Origin: Mayamaea pseudoterrestris
Taxonomy: Eukaryota; Bacillariophyta; Bacillariophyceae; Sellaphorales; Sellaphoraceae
Direction of reading: 5' to 3'
Assembly (NCBI GenBank): GCA_027923505.1
Contig: BROI01000011.1
Span: forward strand, 62,001 to 126,000
Length of the DNA stretch: 64,000 nt
The notes under the pieces were generated by a model. It made no database searches. It worked only from the letters and a program-made list of their open reading frames with translations, and was not told where the DNA came from. Each line of letters begins with the position of its first letter. The stretch's first letter is position 1. Positions 54,361-64,000 of this stretch are shown here, one piece after another. The translations under genes were made by a program, and so were the position numbers.

Positions 54361-54552
54361 CTAGCCCTCTTCGTCTTTTACCTTTTTTACCAAGTCCAAA
54401 ACGAATGCGTCGTCGCGCATCACTCGTTCAAGCGCCTCGGCCCGAGACTTTATACAGGACTTGCATCGCTGGCAACCAGGACCTTTGTCGAGTTGGCTCT
54501 TGCTGAAACTCCATTTGTTCTTTTTCTTTTTGCAACTGAAACATTCAGGCAT
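54361..54552 (-). CDS. Small Stc1-like zinc-binding protein
   Basis: 63 residues: MPECFSCKKKKNKWSFSKSQ at the start, then CQRCKSC. Cys4/Cys7 and Cys27/Cys30 (with Cys33) form a CxxC...CxxC zinc site, with the F-S-x-x-Q spacing seen in Stc1-type zinc fingers. In fission yeast Stc1 links RNA interference to heterochromatin; in other lineages short Stc1-like proteins have no known role. The helical, acidic C-terminus (VLDLVKKVKDEEG) is short. The ORF is complete, with Met and stop, and is not a shadow of another gene. Confidence 0.65.
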   Translation of the reverse strand: MPECFSCKKKKNKWSFSKSQLDKGPGCQRCKSCIKSRAEALERVMRDDAFVLDLVKKVKDEEG

Positions 54553-54867
54553 GGTGCAACCACTTGCAATATGTGGGCGCAGATAAGTTTACGCCAGGTT
54601 GCGTTTCCCGTTCTCTAGGTGAGAGCCTACCGAATTCGTAATTCGTACGAGGTTCGAATCGTTTTTAAAGTAAATCCATTCGTCTTGAAACTCATCCGCA
54701 TGATTAACGATGCTCAACAGATATGCCCGATAGGAACGACCGAATGAGACAGAAACGGGGTTACTAAACCTGATAGCTGCGAGTTCCCCACCAGCGCGCA
54801 ATCACATGGATAGACATTCGGCGAAACCGACCAAGGCACTCCAAGCCAATCCGCATTAAACACCGCT
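54553..54867. other. Intergenic region, nothing recognised
   Basis: 315 bp between the Stc1-like gene and the end of the SGNH gene. A GGTTCGAATC string near 54650 resembles a tRNA T-arm but has no matching stems around it. Confidence 0.4.
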
Positions 54868-56841
54868 TCAATTAAGCTTAATGCACTCGCGAGCTGACAG
54901 GGTCAAGATCTTGGCCTTGTTGCCTATCCGTTCTGCTACTTGCGGCAAGGTTTTTACTCTCACCAAGCATTTTCCGGTGCATCCTGGTAAATCGTCAAGA
55001 GTAAGCTGATTGTCGGACCAAACAGAGATTCTAGCCTCCCAAAGGGAATCGAGCTGAACAGTTCTTTCGCTACCAGTAACCTCGTCCAAGACAGTTACTT
55101 CCATCATACCCATTCCTGCCCAGTAGGATCGGAGAATGGCCAGGTACACGACATAGCAAGGACGCTCCGGCAAGTCAACATCAAACTCAAGGACTTCGCC
55201 CCCATCCACATTCGATGCAATCCAACCCATTTTGGTGGCAAACTTGCCACCGTCGTACGTAAATTGAAAGCCTGGCGTATTGTTGGCGGCTTTCAGAACA
55301 TGGCAGAACGCATCCTCGCATTCCGCGTCCTCGACCAAGGCAAAGTTGCTACGTGTGAGCAACGCATTGGGCGTACCAAGCCAGCCCACCAGTGGCAGAT
55401 TTTGTGGAGCGACAGCTGAGGATATTGTTGATTGCTGCGTATCCGACAGCTGCTGTCGCTGACAGTCATCCTTGACTGCCGTCGCAAGGGCTTGGACGAT
55501 GAAATCTTTGGCAATGGCGTGACCTCTGGCACTAGGGTGAACAGCGTCCACCGAAAATAGTTCAAGAAAGCAATATTCTCGTCCCGGCGGTGGCAAGGCA
55601 TTCATATCGCAGTTGTGCCCCGATTCTTCCATGATGTCGCATACCGTCAAACACTTTCTGGCGCTATATGTCCGGTTGTAGTAGTTGCGAAACTGTTCAA
55701 TCATTGTCTCCGGACGACACTCGTGACAACCATAAGGAAACGGCTGGATACTTTCACCAATGGGCACTGTATATAGCTCTGTTGCGTTCAATTTATGGTA
55801 CATCAAATCAAAGATTTCCGGAAGCATTGCATCCGCGTACGAAATCATGGGCACCTGATAGTGCTGAGCCACACCCATGTGCAGCATTTGGGCCGTCTTG
55901 CGCTGCAAGATTGACGATCGAAACTCGACAAACATGATGGATGCTTCAGGAAAGGATGACAGTAGCTTGTAGACAACAACTTCGGCGCAAAGTGCCAAGT
56001 CCTCAAAGTTTTGGAAAAAGACGTCCATTTGCGAAACAGCGTAGTGAACATGATCCTGTCCTTGGTAGTCATTCACGGCATACTCCAAAGTCACCACGTC
56101 GGGTACTTTCATATTCTGCGTTCGATTCAAAAAGTCTAGCATGGTGGTCATGCGCTTGGCAAGGTGGCAAATATCAGCGCCATGCTGGGCCATGTTGTGA
56201 ACGCGGTGACGCTCGTCTTGGTTTGGCATTGGATATTCCTCATTGAGCCAATGCTCCAGCAGTCCCGTATATCCTTCGGAACCAATATTCATATTTAACT
56301 CTACTCCATGTGATTTGGTAATGGACCCGCCAAAGGAAACCACGTGTATGGGTTTTTTACGCTGCCGGAGCTTTTGTGCGACTTGCGCAAGTCGATACGG
56401 GTGACCCCAATTGGCTCTCGAGCGTCGCATCGAGTCTTGCGTAAGACCAGGTGTCTGACGACTGGTGGCTTGTACAAAGGCAGACTCGCAAACGTCGGCT
56501 TGGACTAGAGGAGTAGTTGGAGCAGCAGGAGGAGGAGTGGATGGAATTTCGTTTGCTTTGCTTGCTATTGCTGCTTCGGCATGTTGACTGACATTTTTTA
56601 ATTGGCTTTTGAGCCTTTGTATTTCCTTTAGCAGTAATTTGACTTGTTCATCGTCTTGTTTGTTGCTTTCTGAAGCATTTACGTGATTTATAACCGTTCC
56701 AATGGCAGGCTGATGCTGCAGCATGCCGGAGAATTGCATGCTACTCGAGCTGTTGTATATTGAGTATAACAACGATGCTGCCACTACAGCTAGTAGAAAG
56801 AAAATGGCTCGGGATCCTGAACATTTGTTCTTCGTCTTCAT
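54868..56841 (-). CDS. Type II membrane SGNH hydrolase-like protein
   Basis: 657 residues, single exon. A short basic tail, a signal anchor (AIFFLLAVVAASLLYSIYNSS, about residues 13-33) and a short coiled coil are followed by RSRANWGHPYRL and an SGNH-type hydrolase domain (about 160-480). Candidate catalytic blocks are FGGSIT (nucleophile Ser), the oxyanion region near NMAQHGAD, EYAVNDYQ (Asn) and VDAVHPSARGH (Asp/His). The family removes acetyl or other esters from sugars or lipids, so a luminal or cell-surface polysaccharide esterase is plausible. The C-terminal 150 residues form a beta-rich module (GGEVLEFDVDLPERPCYVVY and on). The gene starts about 100 bp from the transposon-like element. 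A close paralogue is at the right edge. Confidence 0.83.
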   Translation of the reverse strand: MKTKNKCSGSRAIFFLLAVVAASLLYSIYNSSSSMQFSGMLQHQPAIGTVINHVNASESNKQDDEQVKLLLKEIQRLKSQLKNVSQHAEAAIASKANEIPSTPPPAAPTTPLVQADVCESAFVQATSRQTPGLTQDSMRRSRANWGHPYRLAQVAQKLRQRKKPIHVVSFGGSITKSHGVELNMNIGSEGYTGLLEHWLNEEYPMPNQDERHRVHNMAQHGADICHLAKRMTTMLDFLNRTQNMKVPDVVTLEYAVNDYQGQDHVHYAVSQMDVFFQNFEDLALCAEVVVYKLLSSFPEASIMFVEFRSSILQRKTAQMLHMGVAQHYQVPMISYADAMLPEIFDLMYHKLNATELYTVPIGESIQPFPYGCHECRPETMIEQFRNYYNRTYSARKCLTVCDIMEESGHNCDMNALPPPGREYCFLELFSVDAVHPSARGHAIAKDFIVQALATAVKDDCQRQQLSDTQQSTISSAVAPQNLPLVGWLGTPNALLTRSNFALVEDAECEDAFCHVLKAANNTPGFQFTYDGGKFATKMGWIASNVDGGEVLEFDVDLPERPCYVVYLAILRSYWAGMGMMEVTVLDEVTGSERTVQLDSLWEARISVWSDNQLTLDDLPGCTGKCLVRVKTLPQVAERIGNKAKILTLSARECIKLN

Positions 56842-56940
56842 CTTGCAGAAAAATCAGTTCGTCTGCAGTCTGCAGTCTCTTCTAGCGTGACTGCAGCACC
56901 GCAGAATTTCAAATAATGCCTGCTAGACGACGCTTTCGTG

Positions 56941-56987
56941 TACGAGGTCCGGCTAGCGATAAATTCACACGCGATAGCCCGTGTTAA
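56941..56987 (+). repeat. Left terminal inverted repeat (47 bp)
   Basis: Begins TACGAGGTCC and ends CGTGTTAA. It is the exact reverse complement of 57907-57953. Confidence 0.95.
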
Positions 56988-57906
56988 TTAGCGTTCTCGC
57001 GGTGGATCACGCGATAAATTTCACGCGCGCACGTCATTTTTCGTCGACCATGGCGCATCATTGCCGTCGCTCTACTAGTATTCTTCTACAATGCCTCCAC
57101 TACTATACATGAATCGCAGACCTTAATAAGTAGGAATCTATGACACTGATCCTGGATACGTAGATCCCACAGACAAGGAAGGGTATCAGTCCTTGATGGA
57201 GCGACGAGAGCAAGCCAGTCTTGTAGGCGGTGTCTCCCTTGCATCAGGATCAAAGAACCAGCCAGCAATATACAACAAAGCGTCGGCGCAAAGCATCCTC
57301 TCTAATCTGTACTATAATATGAATTAGAGGTGGCGCGACATGACAAATTGATAGTTGAGCTCGACAAACGACATTGCAATCCTTTGTTGCTGCCTGCTTC
57401 GTCGCCTTGAACTTGTCGGCCTTGCACCAGCGTTTAAATGAAACAGACTGCAAACTTTGGAGTAATAGCTTGGATCAAGACGAATTGACTATTACAAGGC
57501 GCATCAGTTGATTCTCCATGGTGTGTCGACGATTCGGCGGCAGCAAGCCTTGCGGCATGCTCATGCTGTCGTTGTTGACGAGCTGGAACACTTCAAGTGT
57601 CATTGAAACGGAGTACGCGACGCCATAGATTGCTAGCTTTGAGACTGCAAACTACAGGAGACTGCTTCGCAAGAGTGAATGATCATTCTGAGTCGTCAAT
57701 GGACTAGAATTCTCGTATGAATGAGGAGTGCACGCGCATTTACACGGTCGCTCGCGATGAAAGAATGGCCCATTTTAGCGAGTATAAACTATAATTTGAT
57801 AGTCCATTATCATTCAATACATCATATTATAGCTTGTAAGTGGTTGATAAGTCGTAACTATGCTTCTATCAGGTGTTAATGGTCGTTTTGGTGGGTGGCC
57901 GTCGAT

Positions 57907-57953
57907 TTAACACGGGCTATCGCGTGTGAATTTATCGCTAGCCGGACCTCGTA
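57907..57953 (-). repeat. Right terminal inverted repeat (47 bp)
   Basis: Exact reverse complement of the left repeat, starting TTAACACGGG and ending GGACCTCGTA on the plus strand. Confidence 0.95.
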
Positions 57954-58389
57954 TGCAAAAAAACCGGTCAGTAGCTCGGTCGTCGCAGCAAGTCAACAAC
58001 GATATGCTTGGGATGCTAGCGTGATCAGCGTGGTCTAAAGTCGGCACATTGCTGTGATGGAACAGAGGGTCATCATGGCTCGCCTCGAATGACGGTGGTT
58101 TGCTCAAAACGTCAGAGTTAGTAATCATCCAATCAAAACTCACCAAAATTGGCACGACTCCTTTTCATGATCGCAGCGTACGTCGTCTCAGGCATTACCA
58201 CTCCGACACGTGCGTCAGACGCGCGTCACGCTTCGCGCGGAGCAAAATCCACCATGATCGAAGGCTGTCACGAAGCGGCCCAAAATCTTGCTTCTGTAGA
58301 TAAAAACAAAATACATTGCTTACAGCGAGAGTCAAATCAAGCTCCGTAAAAGAAAATCGCAAAATTGACTGCAATATAATTAACAATTC

Positions 58390-61300
58390 ATGCCTCCAAT
58401 CGACGATCCATCCGCGCTGCAGCTCGATCCGGAGCCCCCATCTGTGAGAGCTTCTGCAGCAACAACAACATCTCCTACAACAGCATTACCAGGCCGCGTC
58501 GTTCGCTTGAACTTTTACTGCATTGCCGAACTACCGATTGGAAGTACGCTCCGCGTGACGGGTAGTACGCTCTGGGCGCCGGGAACGCTGGCGCATGATC
58601 CGTCCGATGCGGCTGCCGTGTACGCGCACGAGCAAGCCCAGGGGTTTACCACCAATACGCCGTCTCCGGATGATACAGTCATGGTCATGGATGAATCGGA
58701 ACATGCAAACGTATTGACTGCGTGTGCTGGAAGTGGAGCAGGCGGAGGAAGACCATTGTATGCGAGTAGCATTGAAATGGTAACGACGCCGGAAACGTAT
58801 CCAGTGTGGAAGACGCGTCGGCCCGTCATTTTGGTGGTTCACGCGCATGACAACCATAACAAGGGCGGAAATACGAGTAGTAGTAACCTTTCCGCGCCGC
58901 CTCGCCGCCGCATTCAGCATCACTACTACCGCTATCTAGTGGTCTGTCCAGGAGCAGCTGCCGAAAATGTATTGGAGCAGCCAGCGGATTTATTAATGGA
59001 GGATGTTAGTTTGGGCAATTTGATTAGCACCTCCAATGAGGAGTTTGGATCGACACCAGTCATGCAGTGGGAGGATCCATTTTCAAGCATTCTCTCCAGT
59101 ACAAGCTTGGCGGATGCTAGGGCCAATTCCATTGCGGAAGCTAGCGCTGTTAGCATGGCGAGTAGCTTATTTGGAACGACGTCGAGTAATGCCAACGGTG
59201 CGACGGCCAAGGATTATAGAAACTTGCCGTATCGAACATTGGATATTGATCTTGCGACGAATCAGCCTCTTTGGGACGATGGAACTGGAAGTGGAGACGA
59301 GGAAAATGGAGTGCATATGGATCATTGGAACGTTGCGGATGATGTCACCTTTCGTCCATATCGGATTCGGGAAGTGGTATGTGCATGCGCGAGTAATATA
59401 CAGCTGCAAAGGATTGTTTGTAAACATTCGCAAGACTCACTTGGTAAAATTTTCAATCATTGTTTCCTGTTCTTCAACCATTCTTCAATTTCTCTCAGAT
59501 TCACCAAGAGAACCGCCGCAAACTTCTTACACGCAGCGTTTCCAGCGTCGTTGGAGACGATACCGACATGGCGACGGATCGACTCGAGGATGAGGATCGC
59601 ATTCTTTCGTCGTCGAATATCATGGCGAGTGGCGACGCGACTCCAGTCTTTTCAGCAAGTAGTCGCATCTTCTTTGTTTGCTACCACTTGCCCGTTGTCG
59701 TTGCGCAAGATCCAATCACCAAGGATTGGAGAGCTTCATGGAGCGAAAGTATTTTGGCAAGAACGGAAGGTTCGCGCATATTGGCCATGTATGAGAGCTA
59801 CTGGGTTGGAACAGTGACCACCTATCCGCCATTGGAAACGGCAGAGGACAAGGATGCTGTTAGCAAGCTGCTGAAGGAAATGAATTGTGTTCCAATATTT
59901 TTGGATACGGCCATTCGTCAAGCGCACTATTATGGATTCTGCAAGCAAGTCTTGTGGCCAGCTTTCCATAATATCGACTTGTTGGACTTGTCAACGAGTG
60001 GATGGTTGTCGGACCCAAACGGCAATGGTCACGATGCAGATTCAAGTACCTCTGGAACGGCCCCTGCGAGCAGCGACTGGGACCAGTCGCGCCTCGAACA
60101 CTGGTGGCTGGCCTACAATGCCACGAATGCGGAGTTTTGTCGCGTTTTGGCCAATTACTTTCGACCGGGCGACATTTTGTGGATTCATGATTACCACTTG
60201 AGCATTTTGCCCAAGATGCTGCATTCGATTGAAACGGAAACGTATGGCAAGTGCGTCACGCGCAAGGTTTTCTTTCTGCATATTCCATTTCCGACGTCGC
60301 AAATCTTTCGCGAGTTGGAGTGCGGCGAAAGTTTGCTCCAGGGCATGTTGCATGCGGACGTGGTCGGCTTTCACGCATTTGACCACGCTCGTCACTTTTT
60401 GAACGCGGCCAAGCGCATTTTGGGTCTCAATTATGAAAGCATTGCTGGTGGGTTGATTGGAGTCAACTTCCAGGGCAAGACAGTCTTAGTATCCATGAGC
60501 AATGTTTCGATTGAGCCTCGCATGGTAGATGTCGCCCTGATGCTGCCGACGGTTGCGGAAGGGAAGAAGGCTTCAAAGAAAAAGCATGACGGCCGCATCA
60601 TCATTGGGGGCGTAGACATTGGCCAGCGCTTGTCGGGAGTGGCTCTCAAGTTTCTAGCCTATGAACGCTTACTGCAGGATTATCCAGTCTGGCAGAGTAA
60701 GGTCGTTATGGTGCAGCGTGTTTTGCTTCCTGGATCCCGCAAGGTGGACGAAAAGGCGACGATTGCTGAGCTCCGAGCGATTGTCAAGCGCTTGACAGAT
60801 AAGTTTGGGTCTAAGGTCATTGACTACGAAGAATCGGCCGGGTCGTCTTTGCCGTTGGATCAGCGGCTGGCGTTGTGGAAATCGAGCGACATCCTCATGT
60901 GCACACCGATTCGTGAAGGCCTCAATCATTGGCCGTTGGAATTCATTTACGCGCACAAGGCTCCGGAGAGTCCAGGGGTTGTGATCATGTCCGAATTTTC
61001 GGCGGTGAGCTCGATTTTGAATGGGGCGCTCCGTGTCAATCCCTTTGACATTCAAATGAGTATTATTACAATCGACAAGGCACTCAGCATGGAGCTCCAG
61101 GAACGTGAAGGTCGTCGCTTCCGCGACATTGACTTTGTCCAGGGCAGTCCATCGGATCGCTGGGTCAAGAATGTTTTACGCGATCTGCGCGATGCGACCT
61201 GTCGCCAGTCGGCGGCAAACCAGAGCGAGACGAACTCGCAGTCTCAAACACCTTATGGGACACCAAACCCCAAGTCACAGGCATTAATCGACAGTACCGC

Positions 61301-62330
61301 GGCATTTCTGAGCCGAGAAAGTAATGCGGCGTTTGTTCACTTGTCCATGAGCACATTGCAGCGAGCGTACAATGCCACCAAGCGTCGAGTCATTTTCACG
61401 GACTTTAATGGAACCATTGTTATGAAAGAACCGCCAGGCAAGTACTTGAAGCGAGAAATTCTTGGTTCGAGTGGAAACAAGCCGCCGCCAGCGGTCATTG
61501 AAGCTCTTCAGCAACTTGTGGAGGATCCTCGAAACACTGTCTACGTAGTGTCTGGCGACTCATCGGAAAATGTGCTTAGTGCGCTAGGCCACATCCCCAA
61601 GCTCGGTTTGGCTGTCAGCAATGGAGGTAGATACTCGCCGCCCATTTCTCCAGAACAGCCTCAGCGCCGCTGGCTAACGTTTGACTTGGGTGTGGACTGG
61701 GATGCTGTCAAGCGCGTTGCGCTACCAATCTTATCCAAGTACACGGCTCGCTCCAATGGATCATTCGTCAAGCTCACGTCATTTTCGATTGGCTGGTCGT
61801 ACTACTCGTGCGACCCGGAGTGGGGGTCGTTGCAGTCGGCTCATTTGGTACTCGAGCTTGAGAATGAGCTTCGAGCCTTTGACGTTCGGTTTGTGACGCT
61901 CAAGGGCATTGTGGAAATTGTCCCTCGAAAGCTGAACAAGGGTTTGATTGTCAAGCGAGTTTTGCGCGAAGTAGCCGCGCAGCATCCGGAAGGAGTTGAC
62001 TTTATTTTGTGCATGGGAGATGACATTTCGGACGAGAAGATGTTCACGTCAGTCTTTTCGTACATTGCCGAGCTGGGCGACAGTTTCCGAACTGCTGGAC
62101 CTCCGGTTGTGCGAGACGATGGCACATTTGAACCTCCCGTTCCTGACAATTCCGTCGTTCCAGATCCCTTGTTTGCGTACACGGTTGCCGTTGGCAAGAA
62201 GTCGAGCCATGCATCGACCTATGTCAATAGTGCCACGAACGTTGCGAATGCTCTCGTGTTGCTGGCAAGTGGACAAGCGCCAGATGAGGGAATTTGGGAT
62301 CATCATACCACGGAACACTTGTTTGGTTGA
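58390..62330 (+). CDS. Trehalose-6-phosphate synthase/phosphatase-like protein with starch-binding-like N-terminus
   Basis: Two exons, 58390-59376 and 59499-62330 (122-bp intron), 1272 residues. The N-terminal part (about 35-200) has a CBM20-like pattern: STLRVTGSTLWAPGTLAHDP and TYPVWKTRRPVILVV. A GT20 trehalose-phosphate synthase domain spans about 385-780 (HDYHL at 559-563, FFLHIPFPTSQIFREL, REGLNHWPLEF), and a HAD phosphatase domain about 960-1240 (CMGDDISDEKMF). Several catalytic sites differ from active enzymes: the opening SNRLP is CYHLP (390-394), the VDRLDYIKG motif is VDIGQRLSG (701-709), and the phosphatase DxDxT reads DFNGT (964-968), lacking the second Asp. This resembles regulatory class II plant TPS proteins. 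Its role may be sensing or scaffolding rather than making trehalose. Confidence 0.9.
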
Positions 62331-62859
62331 CGAGTGGCGTATCGCTTGCGTCATTGATCTCCTACATTACCTAAGCCTTGATACCTAGTCTATGCATGAT
62401 TAACCATTGTAGCTGTATACTCGTTTCACTGTCAATTCACGTAACATCATTGTAGACTGTATCCGACTTGAGTTTGAATCTATCCAGCGTGCTTATAGTA
62501 TATATAGAAGGCTTACAGTTGACCGATGGTTTCGAATACGTAAACGTAGTACAGTTGCGTCACACTTTCAGTACCGCTACGACCACATGACAGTCAAAGG
62601 CATTGACACGCACCATGAGTAGACTGCGAAATGCCGACGAGGAAAGGCGGCGTTTGTCCCTTCCTCTTTAGTCTGAACATCCCTTTCGTTTTGAAAACCG
62701 ACTATCAGAAAACGATTTTCGCTGCTAGAGGAAAAGGGAGTTTGTGTATTTTTTCTTTGAGAGTTTTCGAGATTGAAAAGCATCGAGCAATCAGGCAAAC
62801 GACGTTTCTGCATTTCGGCGTATCATTTCCTTTCCATAACTAAAACTTGGCAATCAATC
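62331..62859. other. Intergenic region upstream of second SGNH gene
   Basis: 529 bp holding the TPS 3' UTR and the promoter of the second SGNH gene. A TATATATAG run at about 62499-62508 is TATA-like but lies some 350 bp from the start codon. Short frames only. Confidence 0.35.
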
Positions 62860-64000
62860 ATGAAGCTTACAACGACGAGACTCTCATTCGGTCTGTTAGT
62901 GACGGCGATTGCGTCATTTCTCTGCAGTTTGTATTTCAGCAGTCGACTGTCGCTTGGTGCAGTCCATGGAGGTGGAGCAGGAGTCATCGATGGGACGAGT
63001 CATGACGCGGCCATCGTTTTGAATCGCTTCGAGCACCACGCGGCAGCAGTCTACTCCAAGAAACTGAAAGAGCTATTGAATGAGAATCGAAAGTTACGTC
63101 TGGAACTACAAGGAAGCAAGCAGTCACATGCAGCAGTGATTAGCAACAAGACATTGGCAACGAGTATGACTGCTGGTGCTACTGTCAACGACGTTTGCGA
63201 CGCAGCCTTTGCCCAAACAACCAAAGATCAAACCCCCGGACTGTCTCCAGACTCCATTCGTCGCTCCCGAGCCAATTGGGGTCACTCATATCGACTGGAT
63301 CAGCTTGCTCAAACACTCACGCGTCGTCAGCGCCCGCTGCAAGTGGTTGCCTTTGGAGGCTCCATTACCGTGGCCCACGGCGTTGTGCGAAACTTGACCT
63401 ACGCTGGCTCTGATAGTTATACGGGTCATTTGGAACATTGGCTGAACGAACATTATCCTATTTTAAATGTCGGAAATAGCAAGGGCCAAAAGCAGCGGCA
63501 AACGAACGCATTGAAACGACACCGCGTCTACAACATGGCGCAGCATGGATCTGACTCTTGTGCACTGGCAAAGCGCATGACAAGCATGATCGAATTCTTG
63601 CGACGATCCCACGAAGCGTTTGAAGAACCAGACATGATACTGTTGGAGTATTCCGTCAATGATTATCAGGGGCAGGATCATGTGGATCACGCTGTTTCAA
63701 AGCTCGATGTATTCTTTCAAGGCTTTCAAGATATTGCCTTGTGTGCCGAGGCTGTCGTCTACAAACTCCTAACAGAATATCCAAACGCTGCAGTCGTTTT
63801 TGTTGAATTCCGGACCGCCATTCTGGAGCGCAAGACTGCACAAATGTTACACATGGGTGTCGCGCAGCACTATCAAATACCTGTCATTTCATATGGAGAC
63901 GCCGTCTTTCCCGAGTTCTTTGAACTAGTAAACGACAAGTTGAACATTAGTGACCGATATACAGTGCCCATCGGAGAGACACTGCTTCCATTTCCCTACG
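62860..64000 (+). CDS. Type II membrane SGNH hydrolase-like protein, second copy, 3' end missing
   Basis: The frame runs open from the ATG at 62860 off the right edge (380 codons seen). It follows the first copy block by block: signal anchor near residues 8-26 (SFGLLVTAIASFLCSLYFS), a coiled coil (KKLKELLNENRKLRLELQ), TPGLSPDSIRRSRANWGHSY, FGGSIT, NMAQHGSD, LEYSVNDYQGQDHV and VFVEFRTAILERKTAQMLHM. The nucleophile and Asn blocks are intact; the Asp/His block lies beyond the window. A loop near GNSKGQKQRQTNALKRH is longer than in copy 1. The TPS-like gene lies between the two paralogues. Confidence 0.82.
   Translation, partial: MKLTTTRLSFGLLVTAIASFLCSLYFSSRLSLGAVHGGGAGVIDGTSHDAAIVLNRFEHHAAAVYSKKLKELLNENRKLRLELQGSKQSHAAVISNKTLATSMTAGATVNDVCDAAFAQTTKDQTPGLSPDSIRRSRANWGHSYRLDQLAQTLTRRQRPLQVVAFGGSITVAHGVVRNLTYAGSDSYTGHLEHWLNEHYPILNVGNSKGQKQRQTNALKRHRVYNMAQHGSDSCALAKRMTSMIEFLRRSHEAFEEPDMILLEYSVNDYQGQDHVDHAVSKLDVFFQGFQDIALCAEAVVYKLLTEYPNAAVVFVEFRTAILERKTAQMLHMGVAQHYQIPVISYGDAVFPEFFELVNDKLNISDRYTVPIGETLLPFPY

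Larger units (their letters stand above)
56941..57953. mobile_element. Non-autonomous DNA transposon-like element with 47-bp TIRs
   Basis: A 1013-bp stretch bounded by perfect 47-bp inverted repeats, with identity stopping abruptly at the inner edge. If the outermost TA is read as a 2-bp target duplication, the repeats start CGAGGTCCGG; a TA duplication would suit the Tc1/mariner group. A degenerate copy of part of the repeat (GCGATAAATTTCACGCG) lies just inside at 57011-57027. The interior has only frames of up to about 70 codons, with no DDE/D transposase motif, so it would need a transposase from elsewhere. Perfect identity of the ends suggests a young insertion or continued selection. A foldback or MITE-like element is the alternative name. 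Confidence 0.8.
56842..58389. other. Divergent region split by an inverted-repeat element
   Basis: About 1.55 kb between the SGNH gene (-) and the TPS gene (+). Some 1.0 kb is the transposon-like element; 99 bp remain on the SGNH side and about 440 bp on the TPS side. The promoter of the SGNH gene must therefore lie largely inside the element. Confidence 0.5.

Noticed and set aside
54590-54680. tRNA-like GGTTCGAATC
   Set aside because: The T-loop-like string has no 5-bp stem around it and no matching acceptor, D or anticodon arms.
58390-59817. 475-codon version of the TPS-like gene
   Set aside because: It reads through the GTATGT...TCTCAG intron at 59377-59498; the spliced form continues straight into the GT20 domain.

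Overview
The window is nuclear DNA of a photosynthetic stramenopile, most likely a diatom. Three things point there. Two genes begin with a signal peptide followed by an ASAF-type motif (ASASAFVQ and ASAAAFAP), the signature of plastid import across four membranes, and one of these encodes a chlorophyll a/c light-harvesting protein. Many genes carry short GT-AG introns (31 placed here, 70 to 217 bp). Several families are typical of diatoms: cyclase-phosphodiesterase fusions, a TPS/TPP protein with a starch-binding-like domain, and a conserved ankyrin family. No rRNA, convincing tRNA, CRISPR, retroelement or virus-like sequence was found.

Layout. 0-8 kb: the 3' part of a lysine-rich single-span membrane protein, an unknown polyQ membrane protein (-), a small plastid-targeted protein of unknown function, a large acidic ankyrin/coiled-coil protein, and a small basic protein (-). 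8-18 kb: the ribosome assembly factor SSF1/Peter Pan, a 1208-aa multi-pass STRA6-like membrane protein (-), an NRT2 nitrate transporter divergent from it, and a coiled-coil two-span protein. 18.5-20.5 kb: a putative nuclear protein (-). 20.8-36.6 kb: three tandem paralogues (-), each coding for a membrane receptor fused to a class III nucleotide cyclase and a class I phosphodiesterase, separated by gene-poor spacers of about 1.8 to 2.0 kb. 37-42.5 kb: an ankyrin protein, a TauE/SafE (TSUP) transporter and the LHC protein (all -). 42.8-46.7 kb: two tandem type II membrane proteins that look like beta-propeller carbohydrate enzymes (+). 46.7-54.2 kb: a 1722-aa adenylation-carrier-Pls-type protein (-), divergent from an FAD oxidoreductase (+). 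54.3-64 kb: a tiny Stc1-like zinc protein, an SGNH hydrolase-like membrane protein (-), a DNA-transposon-like element of about 1 kb with perfect 47-bp inverted ends, a TPS/TPP-like protein (+), and a second SGNH paralogue cut by the window edge (+).

How the genes relate. This is mostly ordinary eukaryotic gene order with local tandem or dispersed duplications (cyclase-PDE x3, propeller pair, SGNH pair). Possible functional groupings are the light-harvesting and plastid genes, nutrient transport (nitrate, TSUP), membrane-anchored carbohydrate enzymes (propeller pair, SGNH pair, TPS), and a possible small specialised-metabolism pair (Pls-type adenylating enzyme plus FAD oxidoreductase). The most novel items are the Pls-type enzyme, the TPS/TPP protein with altered catalytic residues, the inverted-repeat element, and the cyclase-PDE array in which intron positions differ between copies. 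All exon boundaries were read by eye from GT-AG signals, frame continuity and paralogue comparison, not from transcripts.
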